Shown here piece by piece: positions 1 to 6,639 of a DNA stretch of 7,004 bases. Position 1 is the stretch's first letter. Every line of letters starts with the position of its first letter. Position numbers and translations under genes: made by a program. The stretch comes from Flavobacteriaceae bacterium (GTDB taxonomy: Bacteria; Bacteroidota; Bacteroidia; Flavobacteriales; Flavobacteriaceae). The stretch lies in the NCBI GenBank assembly GCA_016763595.1, contig JAESTN010000379.1, positions 1 through 7,004 on the forward strand, written 5' to 3'. The notes under the pieces were generated by a model. It searched no databases, was not told where the DNA came from, and was given only the letters and a program-made list of their open reading frames with translations.

Positions 1-946
1 TGTTATTTAGCGGAATGTTTTTTCGTTGAATTTCTTGTTCAAAATTATCCAGCTCTTCCTTAAATTTTGAGTAATATTTTAAAAAAAATAAAGATTCCAA
101 TAAATAATTCTTCCCCTTTAAATAGAACACTGGATGTAAACTTATAATTCGTGGATTTTCTTTAAATAAGTTCACCCATTTGTTTGCATATTTATAAGAT
201 TGTAGAAAATTTTGTGTTAAAAAACTTCGCCATAAATGTGCTTTGTACAACCATAATTTCTCACGTAATCCCAAAGATTTGTATTCATATTCTGGCAATC
301 TTTTAGTGAAATATTCATTAATTTGTTTCAGCTCACTGTCATTTCTTACATAGCCAATCTTTAGTAAAACACTATACAACTGTAGCGATAAATTTGATAA
401 TTTACTAGTAATTACATTTTGCAAACTCAGCTCTTTGGCTTGTTTCGAAAGCTCATCTGCACGTGTGCTTATACTTCTAGTGATGTACTGTGTTTCTATT
501 ACTTTTTCTAATTCCACAATTTCATAAGCAATATTTTTCTCATCATTATCCAAGGCCATTGTTTTGGCTTTGTCTAATAACTTTAAACTTTGTTTGTACA
601 GCCCTTTTTGGTATAAAACCGTAGCAAAATCTAATTGCTCTCTAATTTGAACTCGTATGTTTTGATGCGCAGGGTTTAATCGCAAACTAATTAATAATTG
701 TTTGTATAGATGCGCTTTTAAATTTGATAATTGCTGTTTTGCTACGATGCCACTTTTTAAAATTACGCGTTCATCATACACTTTCATTTTATCTAAGATT
801 TTAAATAAAGAAAGAAACTTCGCTTCGGTATTCCCATCCAATCTACCCACATATAAGTTGAATTGACGTTTTTCTGATTTTGTCAATGACTTAACGAGTA
901 CAAAAAGCGAATCATTTTGATTGTTGGACGAAGTAGTAGATTTCAT
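1..946 (-). CDS. Hypothetical protein, probably helical (TPR-like); N-terminal part, cut by left edge
   Basis: An uninterrupted minus-strand reading frame starts at the ATG at 944-946 and stays open for 315 codons to the window edge, so the C-terminus is missing. I do not recognise a named family. The opening residues 14-35 (LFVLVKSLTKSEKRQF and onward) resemble the start of conserved Bacteroidota hypothetical proteins; this is memory, not a search. The rest is rich in Leu, Lys, Glu and Tyr and looks all-helical. Residues about 105-150 (around QLDFATVLYQKGLYKQSLKL) have the spacing of a tetratricopeptide-like helix pair. No signal peptide or membrane segment is visible, so it is probably cytoplasmic and may be a scaffold or protein-interaction module. 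It is divergent from leuA with 133 bp between the starts, and nothing in its sequence ties it to leucine synthesis. Coding status is well supported by frame length and normal codon use; function is unknown. Confidence 0.85.
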   Translation of the reverse strand, partial: MKSTTSSNNQNDSLFVLVKSLTKSEKRQFNLYVGRLDGNTEAKFLSLFKILDKMKVYDERVILKSGIVAKQQLSNLKAHLYKQLLISLRLNPAHQNIRVQIREQLDFATVLYQKGLYKQSLKLLDKAKTMALDNDEKNIAYEIVELEKVIETQYITRSISTRADELSKQAKELSLQNVITSKLSNLSLQLYSVLLKIGYVRNDSELKQINEYFTKRLPEYEYKSLGLREKLWLYKAHLWRSFLTQNFLQSYKYANKWVNLFKENPRIISLHPVFYLKGKNYLLESLFFLKYYSKFKEELDNFEQEIQRKNIPLNN

Positions 947-1021
947 TTTAAATTACTGATTATCAATATTATAACTCACACCAAAAAAGGTTTAACATCG
1001 TAAAAGACATTCATAAACAAC

Positions 1022-1051
1022 TTGGTAAAGAAAAGCCAATATATAAATTTG
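1022..1051 (+). promoter_or_regulatory. Bacteroidota-type promoter for the leu operon
   Basis: TTG at 1022-1024 and TAAATTTG at 1044-1051 are separated by exactly 19 bp. This matches the Bacteroidota housekeeping sigma consensus (-33 TTG, -7 TAnnTTTG) in every specified position. Transcription would start near 1056-1058, giving a leader of only about 22-24 nt before the leuA ATG at 1080. That leaves no room for a leader peptide or attenuator. No Shine-Dalgarno sequence precedes the ATG; the leader is A-rich, as is usual in this phylum. The position is inferred from sequence only. Confidence 0.7.
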
Positions 1052-1060
1052 ATTTATATA
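1040..1060. repeat. 9-bp perfect inverted repeat over the leuA promoter (possible operator)
   Basis: The arms TATATAAAT (1040-1048) and ATTTATATA (1052-1060) are perfect inverted repeats around a 3-nt TTG spacer. They cover the -7 element and the expected transcription start, where a dimeric repressor would block RNA polymerase. Both arms are pure A/T, so chance in AT-rich DNA is a real alternative, and no regulator can be named. Confidence 0.35.
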
Positions 1061-1079
1061 AAAAAACTATACAGTCGTC

Positions 1080-2255
1080 ATGCAAGATAATAAAGTCCAA
1101 ATTTTTGATACTACCCTTCGAGATGGAGAGCAAGTTCCGGGATGTAAATTAGATACAAATCAAAAATTGGTTATTGCTGAACGATTAGATTTATTAGGCG
1201 TAAATGTGATAGAAGCCGGTTTTCCTGTTTCTAGTCCTGGTGATTTTAATTCGGTTTCAGAAATAGCTAAAATGGTAAAAAATGCTACAGTTTGTGGATT
1301 AACAAGAGCCGTTGAAAATGATATTAAAGTTGCTGCTGAAGCATTAAAATATGCTAAGTTGCCTAGAATTCATACCGGAATTGGAACGAGTGATTCTCAT
1401 ATAAAATTTAAGTTTAATTCTACAAGAGAAAAAGTAATTGAACGTGCAATTGGTGCCGTTTCTTATGCGAAATCTTTTGTAGAAGATGTTGAGTTTTATG
1501 CGGAAGATGCGGGTAGAACGGACAATGAATTTTTAGCACGTATTTGTGAGGAAGTCATTAAAGCAGGTGCAACCGTATTAAACATTCCAGATACTACAGG
1601 GTATTGTTTGCCTGAAGAATATGGTGAAAAAATGAGGTATTTACGTGAACATGTAAAAGGTATTGAAAACGTCATTTTATCTTGTCATTGTCATAATGAT
1701 TTAGGAATGGCAACTGCCAATTCTATTGCAGGAGTTATGAATGGTGCTCGTCAAATTGAATGTACCATTAACGGAATTGGAGAACGTGCAGGGAATACCG
1801 CCTTAGAAGAAGTGGTAATGGTGTTGAAACAACACCCATATTTAAATTTACAAACCGATATCAACACCAGATTGTTATACGACACAAGCATAATGGTTAG
1901 AGAAAGTATGGGAATGCCTGTACAACCAAATAAAGCTATTGTTGGAGCAAACGCATTTGCACACAGTTCTGGAATACACCAAGACGGCGTAATTAAGAAC
2001 AGAGAGACCTATGAAATTATGGATCCTGAAGAAGTAGGTGTAACGGAAAGTGCCATTATTTTAACGGCAAGAAGCGGTAGAGCTGCTTTGGCATATAGAG
2101 CAAAAAAAATTGGGTATGAGTTGACTAAAATTCAATTAGACACCGCATACACCTCCTTTTTAGAATGTGCAGACAAGCAAAAAGAAGTAAAGGATGATGA
2201 TATCCATTTTATCATGAAAAGAATACATAAAATTTCAAAAATAGCAGTTGCCTAA
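1080..2255 (+). CDS. leuA: 2-isopropylmalate synthase, short form without regulatory domain
   Basis: This enzyme catalyses the first committed step of leucine synthesis: 2-oxoisovalerate plus acetyl-CoA to 2-isopropylmalate, in the cytoplasm. It is a DRE-TIM metallolyase of the HMGL-like family. The signature [10 protein letters not shown] is at residues 9-18, with Arg14 and Asp15 in catalytic and metal-binding positions. The metal-binding HCHND is at 203-207. The [10 protein letters not shown] loop is at 231-240 and GIHQDG at 298-303. At 391 residues it is well short of the roughly 510-520 of enterobacterial LeuA, and it ends before the C-terminal leucine-binding allosteric domain. Residues 18-21 read QVPG, as I recall in other Bacteroidota LeuA, where many bacteria have QSPG. 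Homocitrate or citramalate synthase are relatives, but the adjoining leuCDB genes favour LeuA. Its stop codon shares one base with the leuC start (TAATG), so translation is probably coupled. The start at 1080 fits the short leader from the promoter. Confidence 0.95.
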   Translation: MQDNKVQIFDTTLRDGEQVPGCKLDTNQKLVIAERLDLLGVNVIEAGFPVSSPGDFNSVSEIAKMVKNATVCGLTRAVENDIKVAAEALKYAKLPRIHTGIGTSDSHIKFKFNSTREKVIERAIGAVSYAKSFVEDVEFYAEDAGRTDNEFLARICEEVIKAGATVLNIPDTTGYCLPEEYGEKMRYLREHVKGIENVILSCHCHNDLGMATANSIAGVMNGARQIECTINGIGERAGNTALEEVVMVLKQHPYLNLQTDINTRLLYDTSIMVRESMGMPVQPNKAIVGANAFAHSSGIHQDGVIKNRETYEIMDPEEVGVTESAIILTARSGRAALAYRAKKIGYELTKIQLDTAYTSFLECADKQKEVKDDDIHFIMKRIHKISKIAVA

Positions 2256-3637
2256 TGGGAAAAACATTATTTGATAAAGTTTGGGACACACACGTGGTTG
2301 ATGTCATAGAGAATGGCCCACAAATTTTATACATAGACAAACATTTAATTCATGAAGTTACAAGTCCACAGGCTTTTAATGAATTGAAGCAACGTGGTAT
2401 TCCTGTTGCTAGACCCCATAAAATTGTAGCTACTGCAGATCATAACACGCCAACGGTAAATCAACATTTACCAATCAAAGACGAACTTTCCAGAAAACAA
2501 TTAGCACAACTATCAAAAAACTGTAAAGAGAACAATATTCCGTTGTACGACTTAGGTCATAAAAACAACGGAATTATTCACGTTATCGCTCCAGAACTTG
2601 GGTTTACCCAACCAGGAATGACCATTGTTTGTGGAGATTCACATACCTCTACCCATGGTGCTTTTGGTACGATTGCATTTGGAATTGGAACCAGTCAAGT
2701 AGCACAAGTTTTTGCAAGCCAATGTTTGTTATTACAAAAACCGAAAAGCTTACGAGTTTCTGTGAATGGGAAATTAAAAAAAGGAGTGTTACCTAAGGAT
2801 GTAATTTTATACATCATCGCCAAATTAGGAACCAATTCTGGAACCGGGTTTTTCTGTGAATATGCAGGAAACGTGTTTGAAGAAATGAGCATGGAAGGTA
2901 GAATGACCGTTTGTAATATGAGTATTGAAATGGGTGCTCGTGGAGGAATGATTGCTCCTGATCAAACAACTTTTGACTATGTAGAAGGAAAGGAATTTGC
3001 ACCTAAAGGAGCCGAATTCGATAAAAAAGTTGCCTATTGGAAAACATTACCAACAGATAGCAGCGCTATTTTTGACCAAGAATATTCTATTGATGCAGCA
3101 GATATTGCACCGATGATTACCTACGGAACAAATCCTGGAATGGGAATTAAAATCACAGAAAACATTCCTGATTTTAATGATAGTTCTTTTGAAAAATCAT
3201 TGGAATACATGAATTTCAAAAAAGGAGAATCATTGATCAACAAACCTATAAATTATGTATTTATTGGAAGTTGTACCAACTCTAGAATTGAAGATTTTAG
3301 AATTGCTGCTGACTATGTAAAAGGAAAACAAAAAGCAACAAATGTAAATGCTTGGCTGGTTCCTGGTTCACAAAAAGTTGCAAAACAAATTACTGAAGAA
3401 GGCTTACAAGCAATTTTTGAAGAAGCTGGTTTTGTTTTAAGACAACCCGGTTGTTCTGCCTGTTTGGCAATGAATGACGATAAAATTCCGGAAGGAGAAT
3501 ATTGTGTTTCTACTTCCAATAGAAATTTTGAAGGACGACAAGGACAAGGTTCTAGAACTATTTTAGCAAGTCCATTAGTTGCCGCAGCAACAGCAGTTGA
3601 AGGAAAAATTATTGACATTACTAAACAGTTAAATTAA
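2255..3637 (+). CDS. leuC: 3-isopropylmalate dehydratase, large subunit
   Basis: This is the large subunit of isopropylmalate isomerase, an aconitase-family enzyme that converts 2-isopropylmalate to 3-isopropylmalate together with LeuD in the cytoplasm. The three cysteines expected to hold the 4Fe-4S cluster are present: Cys340 in IGSCTNSR, and Cys400 and Cys403 in PGCSAC. Other family signatures are [12 protein letters not shown] at residues 127-138 and the [13 protein letters not shown] stretch at 422-434. Its 460 residues are close to the usual length of about 466, and no domain is missing. The ATG overlaps the leuA stop by one base, and leuD begins one base after its own stop, as expected for a subunit pair made in balanced amounts. 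The cluster should make the enzyme sensitive to oxygen stress and iron supply, as known for the family. Confidence 0.97.
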   Translation: MGKTLFDKVWDTHVVDVIENGPQILYIDKHLIHEVTSPQAFNELKQRGIPVARPHKIVATADHNTPTVNQHLPIKDELSRKQLAQLSKNCKENNIPLYDLGHKNNGIIHVIAPELGFTQPGMTIVCGDSHTSTHGAFGTIAFGIGTSQVAQVFASQCLLLQKPKSLRVSVNGKLKKGVLPKDVILYIIAKLGTNSGTGFFCEYAGNVFEEMSMEGRMTVCNMSIEMGARGGMIAPDQTTFDYVEGKEFAPKGAEFDKKVAYWKTLPTDSSAIFDQEYSIDAADIAPMITYGTNPGMGIKITENIPDFNDSSFEKSLEYMNFKKGESLINKPINYVFIGSCTNSRIEDFRIAADYVKGKQKATNVNAWLVPGSQKVAKQITEEGLQAIFEEAGFVLRQPGCSACLAMNDDKIPEGEYCVSTSNRNFEGRQGQGSRTILASPLVAAATAVEGKIIDITKQLN

Positions 3638-3638
3638 A

Positions 3639-4217
3639 ATGGAGAAATTCACAAAATTAACATCGAGAGCGGTTCCTTTAGACACAGAAAATATTGATAC
3701 AGATCAGATTATACCTGCTCGTTTTTTAAAAGCGACAGACAAACTAGGTTTTGGAGACAATGTATTTAGAGATTGGCGCTTTCATAAAGATGGAAGTTTA
3801 AATACTACGTTTGCATTAAACAATGCAAAGTACCGTGGAAGTATTTTAGTTGCTGGTGACAATTTTGGCTGTGGCTCTAGTAGAGAGCACGCTGCTTGGG
3901 CATTAGTAGATTATGGTTTCAATGTAATTGTAAGTAGTTTTTTTGCTGATATTTTTAAAGGAAATGCGTTAAATAACGGATTATTACCAGTACAAGTTTC
4001 TGCAGCCTATTTAAAAAAACTGATGGCACATTTACAAGAAAACCCTACTTCTGAAATAGTGGTTAATTTAGAAGCCCAGAGCATAGAAACAACAGTTGGA
4101 ACTGCTACATTTGACATTGATCCGTACAAAAAAACCTGTATGATGAATGGCTATGATGACATTGATTATTTGATGAGTAAAAAAGATCAAATAACAGCGT
4201 TTGAAGCTCAAAATTAA
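3639..4217 (+). CDS. leuD: 3-isopropylmalate dehydratase, small subunit
   Basis: This is the small subunit of isopropylmalate isomerase. It supplies the swivelling substrate-recognition domain that completes the active site on LeuC. The family signatures are intact: [19 protein letters not shown] at residues 13-31 and [17 protein letters not shown] at 73-89. The second holds the loop that contacts substrate. Its 192 residues are within the normal range of about 190-205 for bacterial LeuD. It starts one base after the leuC stop, so the two are almost certainly translated from one message. After its TAA the compact spacing ends: 147 bp with a structured repeat separate it from leuB. Confidence 0.96.
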   Translation: MEKFTKLTSRAVPLDTENIDTDQIIPARFLKATDKLGFGDNVFRDWRFHKDGSLNTTFALNNAKYRGSILVAGDNFGCGSSREHAAWALVDYGFNVIVSSFFADIFKGNALNNGLLPVQVSAAYLKKLMAHLQENPTSEIVVNLEAQSIETTVGTATFDIDPYKKTCMMNGYDDIDYLMSKKDQITAFEAQN

Positions 4218-4256
4218 TACGAATTAAAAAGTTGCGTTAGCGATTGAAGCGGCATC

Positions 4257-4308
4257 CTTTTAATGTCGGTTCGAGTTCGCGAAGCGAGTATCGAGAACAA
4301 ATTAAAAG
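4257..4308 (+). other. Long imperfect hairpin inside the intergenic repeat
   Basis: The outer stem is CTTTTAAT (4257-4264) with ATTAAAAG (4301-4308), 8 perfect pairs. After an internal loop, GT plus TCGA (4269-4274) pairs with TCGA plus AC (4291-4294 and 4297-4298), with GA bulged at 4295-4296. The tip is TTCGC (4276-4280) against GCGAG (4284-4288), including one T-G wobble, closed by a GAA loop. No T-run follows directly, so it does not look like an intrinsic terminator. Confidence 0.6.
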
Positions 4309-4329
4309 ATACAACGAAAAGCGCGCCCC

Positions 4330-4347
4330 TTATGGGAACGCCCATAA
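4330..4347 (+). other. Perfect 7-bp hairpin just upstream of leuB
   Basis: TTATGGG (4330-4336) and CCCATAA (4341-4347) pair perfectly around an AACG tetraloop. The stem ends 17 nt before the leuB ATG, so in the message it lies at the edge of the ribosome-binding region. The flanking GCGCGCCCC offers a competing fold in which CCC at 4327-4329 pairs with GGG at 4334-4336. No U-tract follows, so termination is unlikely. Confidence 0.55.
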
Positions 4348-4364
4348 ACAATAAATAGAAACAC

Positions 4365-5480
4365 ATGAAATATACAATAGCTGTAATCCCTGGGGATGGA
4401 ATTGGACCCGAAGTAACTGAACAAGCTAAAAAAGCATTGAATGCCGTTGCAGATGTTTATGATCATACTTTTATTTATAAAGAAGCAATCATGGGTGCCT
4501 GTGCTATTGATGCTACAGGAAATCCATTGCCGAATGAAACGTTAAAAGTTTGTAGCGCTTCTGATGCCATTTTATTTGGAGCTATCGGACATCCAAAATA
4601 CGACAACGATCCAACGGCAAAAGTAAGACCTGAACAAGGTTTGTTAAGACTACGAAAAGAGTTGGGCTTGTTCTGTAATGTGAGACCTGTAAAAGCCTAT
4701 GAGCAATTAATAGATAATTCGCCTTTAAAAAGAGAAATCATTGAAGGAACAGACATTTCTATTTACAGAGAATTAACAGGCGGAATTTACTTTGGGATCA
4801 AAGAATTGAGTGACGATGGACAAATTGCTTTTGATGGTTGTTCATATACTGTTGAAGAAATAGAAAGAATCGCTCATTTGGCTTTTAAAGAAGCGCAAAC
4901 ACGTAGAAAAAAACTGACTTTGATTGACAAGGCGAATGTATTAGAAACTTCTCGTTTATGGAGAAAAACGGTGACTGCACTCGCGAATCAATATCCAGAT
5001 GTAGCCTTAGATTTCTTATTTGTAGACAATGCTGCGATGCAGATGATTTTAAACCCGAAACAGTTTGATGTAATCTTAACAGAAAACTTATTTGGAGATA
5101 TAATTAGCGATGAAGCAAGTGTTATTGGAGGTTCTATTGGGTTATTAGCTTCTGCATCTGTAGGAAAAGAAAACGCTTTATTTGAGCCAATTCACGGTTC
5201 TTTTCCGCAGGCAACAGGAAAAAACATTGCGAATCCGCTAGCTTCAATATTATCTGCTGCTATGCTATTGAATCATTTAGGATTACATAAAGAAGCAAAC
5301 GCTATTGAAAGAGCTGTACAAAAATCATTGTCATTAGAAATCACAACGGAAGATTTAAATAAAACCCACCCTTTTACTACTTCTAAAGTAGGTGATTTTA
5401 TTGCCGACTATATTGAAAATCAAGATGATAGTATTTTAAATTTTAAGAATATCCATATGGGCCAAAGTACTATTATATAG
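4365..5480 (+). CDS. leuB: 3-isopropylmalate dehydrogenase
   Basis: This enzyme oxidises and decarboxylates 3-isopropylmalate to 2-oxoisocaproate, the last keto-acid step before transamination to leucine. It belongs to the isocitrate/isopropylmalate dehydrogenase family and acts in the cytoplasm. Residues matching known active-site positions are Arg95, Arg107, Arg135 and Tyr142 (YRELTGGIYFG, 134-144), Lys189 (IDKANV), and metal-binding Asp221, Asp245 and Asp249 (GDIISDE). The coenzyme loop EPIHGSFPQATGKNIANP is at 274-291. There Gln282 occupies the place of the Asp that contacts the NAD adenosine ribose in Thermus LeuB. The length, 371, exceeds the usual 350-360 because about 20 residues follow the normal end near residue 350. 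No Shine-Dalgarno site is seen; AATAAATAGAAACAC precedes the ATG. It lies 147 bp after leuD with no convincing promoter between, so it is probably read from the leuA promoter. Confidence 0.96.
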   Translation: MKYTIAVIPGDGIGPEVTEQAKKALNAVADVYDHTFIYKEAIMGACAIDATGNPLPNETLKVCSASDAILFGAIGHPKYDNDPTAKVRPEQGLLRLRKELGLFCNVRPVKAYEQLIDNSPLKREIIEGTDISIYRELTGGIYFGIKELSDDGQIAFDGCSYTVEEIERIAHLAFKEAQTRRKKLTLIDKANVLETSRLWRKTVTALANQYPDVALDFLFVDNAAMQMILNPKQFDVILTENLFGDIISDEASVIGGSIGLLASASVGKENALFEPIHGSFPQATGKNIANPLASILSAAMLLNHLGLHKEANAIERAVQKSLSLEITTEDLNKTHPFTTSKVGDFIADYIENQDDSILNFKNIHMGQSTII

Positions 5481-5511
5481 TCGTGTTCGTATTTTTATAT
5501 TTATTTGATCT

Positions 5512-5546
5512 AAAAAGAGTGTAGCCTAACCAACTACACTCTTTTT
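5512..5546. terminator. Bidirectional intrinsic terminator between leuB and the convergent operon
   Basis: The arms AAAAAGAGTGTAG (5512-5524) and CTACACTCTTTTT (5534-5546) form a 13-bp perfect stem, eight mixed pairs plus five A-T pairs, around a 9-nt loop. A T-run covers 5542-5547 on the plus strand. The A-run at 5512-5516 provides the U-tract for the minus strand. The site is 31 bp past the leuB stop and about 12 bp past the stop of the convergent membrane-protein gene, so it can end both transcripts. Confidence 0.88.
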
Positions 5547-5558
5547 TCTTATTTTCCC

Positions 5559-6161
5559 TTAAGATTCTTCTTCTATAATTTCTTTTTTCAATGCGATAAT
5601 CTCAAGTAACATATTCATTTCTTTTTTGATTCCTTTTCTCATTTGAATATATATAAACGCAATAATCACAAAACAAGAAACATCCATTAAAATCATTTGC
5701 CAAAGTGTAAAGTAGTTGCTAAACTCAGGACTTATCATATAAAAACCAACTACATACAACACAAAAATAATGTGTGTAAGTGCACCATGAATTTTTTTTC
5801 TGAACGTATAAAAGTCAAGGGTTAATTCTGTTGCTTGTAAAGCGGTATCCAATCTATTTATTTTTTTAGATTTTATACTACTAAATATTTCAATCACAAT
5901 TCTTAATAAGATGCCTAGCATCATAAATCCAACTCCTATTCTACTTAGAATTTCTTCAACTGGTGCTACAAAATAGAAAAACATGAAAAGCCCAATTAAC
6001 GTACTAGATAATATGATGATATTTGCATAATGAAAAGACAATCCTTTTTTCCTTTTGCTTTCAATTTTTGATACTATCTGTTCAAAAGCTAAAGAAGTAT
6101 CTCCGAGCTCTTTTTTTTGTTTTTGCCACTTTTGTTGCAAATTTTTAAAGTCGTTATCCAT
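5559..6161 (-). CDS. Four-helix membrane protein, putative partner (anti-sigma-like) of the adjacent sigma factor
   Basis: This 200-residue protein has a charged N-terminal segment (residues 1-42, starting MDNDFKNLQQKWQKQKKEL) and four hydrophobic stretches at about 45-66, 72-93, 127-145 and 152-173. A basic, likely cytoplasmic loop lies at 96-124, and an amphipathic, Lys/Glu-rich tail at 174-200. Helix count and Lys/Arg placement favour both ends inside the cell. There is no lipoprotein or cleavable signal. The gene begins inside the end of the sigma-factor gene, sharing 8 nt. Bacteroidota ECF sigma genes are often followed by a gene for a membrane protein that restrains the sigma factor, so that role is likely; its soluble N-terminus would be the contact. 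I see no zinc-binding anti-sigma motif, FecR-like domain or other named domain, so the role is inferred from position. The start is fixed by the overlap and lack of alternatives nearby. Confidence 0.8.
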   Translation of the reverse strand: MDNDFKNLQQKWQKQKKELGDTSLAFEQIVSKIESKRKKGLSFHYANIIILSSTLIGLFMFFYFVAPVEEILSRIGVGFMMLGILLRIVIEIFSSIKSKKINRLDTALQATELTLDFYTFRKKIHGALTHIIFVLYVVGFYMISPEFSNYFTLWQMILMDVSCFVIIAFIYIQMRKGIKKEMNMLLEIIALKKEIIEEES

Positions 6162-6639
6162 TATTTAATATTTTTTTAAGTCGTTTTTTTATTCTGTGAA
6201 TTTTTACTCTTGTGTTTATAGGGTTACTTCCAATAACTTCTGAAATATCTTCATAGTCTTGCCCTTCTAACACCATCATAATAATCAATCTATCCAACTC
6301 TTTTAAGCGTCCAATTGCTATATATAATTCATTTCCATCTGTAGTTTCTTCCTCGGTATTCACTACTTTTAGTTCCTGTTCGAAGGTTGAAATTGGAATT
6401 GTTTTTTTGATTTTTTCCTTTCTAATAAACTCCAAACATTTATTCACTGTAATTCTATAAATCCAAGTTTTATGAGTTGAAGTCTCTCGAAATGTATCTA
6501 GTTTTTTCCAGATGATAATAAAAACTTCTTGAGACAAATCACTTGCAACATCATAATCTCCTTTTACAAAACCAAGGCACATTTGGTGTACCATCGCATA
6601 ATATTGTTTGTGTATCGATTCGAAAAGACCCTTATTCAT
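6154..6639 (-). CDS. ECF-type RNA polymerase sigma factor
   Basis: This 161-residue protein has the two-domain plan of an extracytoplasmic-function sigma-70 factor, which directs RNA polymerase to a small set of promoters. Region 2 covers about residues 5-75, with the core-binding segment SDLSQEVFIIIWKKLDTF (33-50) and the -10-contacting TWIYRITVNKCLEFIRK (58-74). A linker with an acidic stretch lies at 76-103. Region 4 is about 105-158, with the helix-turn-helix YEDISEVIGSNPINTRVKIH (129-148) and a basic tail for the -35 element. No anti-sigma or C-terminal sensing extension is present, so control must come from another protein. Its stop overlaps the next gene's start by 8 nt, and its own start overlaps the stop of the upstream hydrolase by 8 nt. 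That argues for one message and coupled translation. The family assignment is secure; the stimulus and target promoters cannot be read from the sequence. Confidence 0.93.
   Translation of the reverse strand: MNKGLFESIHKQYYAMVHQMCLGFVKGDYDVASDLSQEVFIIIWKKLDTFRETSTHKTWIYRITVNKCLEFIRKEKIKKTIPISTFEQELKVVNTEEETTDGNELYIAIGRLKELDRLIIMMVLEGQDYEDISEVIGSNPINTRVKIHRIKKRLKKILNNG

Larger units (their letters stand above)
4231..4347 (+). repeat. Structured intergenic repeat-like element between leuD and leuB
   Basis: The 147-bp gap between leuD and leuB is visibly richer in G+C than its flanks and is full of CG dinucleotides and short inverted repeats. It has three parts. A left block starts GTTGCGTTAGCGATTGAAGC at 4231. 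A long imperfect hairpin spans 4257-4308. A right block, about 4311-4347, holds AAAAGCGCGCCCC followed by a short hairpin. From memory, the left block and the GCGC-CCC...GGG-ACGCCC right end resemble an intergenic repeat found many times in Flavobacteriaceae genomes, with the central hairpin varying most. I cannot verify this here, and only one copy lies in the window. It encodes no convincing peptide. Being within a co-oriented operon, it is probably transcribed and could act as an RNA-processing or stability element. Element edges are approximate. Confidence 0.6.

Noticed and set aside
964..971. Minus-strand TAATATTG as a -7 element for the divergent gene at 1-946
   Set aside because: It has one mismatch to TAnnTTTG and no TTG at the right distance, so I do not call a promoter for that gene.
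947..1079. Leader peptide or attenuator before leuA
   Set aside because: No short reading frame with leucine codons and no terminator-like hairpin is present, and the predicted leader is only about 22-24 nt.
2695..3002. Two overlapping minus-strand reading frames of 62 and 65 codons inside leuC
   Set aside because: They lie antisense to an intact, highly conserved leuC, show no domain, and have unnatural composition (rich in Phe, Ser, Gln). They are shadows.
3313..3618. Minus-strand reading frame of 101 codons inside the end of leuC
   Set aside because: It is antisense to the region encoding the cluster cysteines of LeuC. Its Pro/Cys-rich product reflects the complementary codons, and no promoter is seen.
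4218..4364. The leuD-leuB gap as an intrinsic terminator plus new promoter for leuB
   Set aside because: Neither hairpin is followed by a T-run, and there is no TTG-N19-TAnnTTTG match before leuB. A single operon is the simpler reading.
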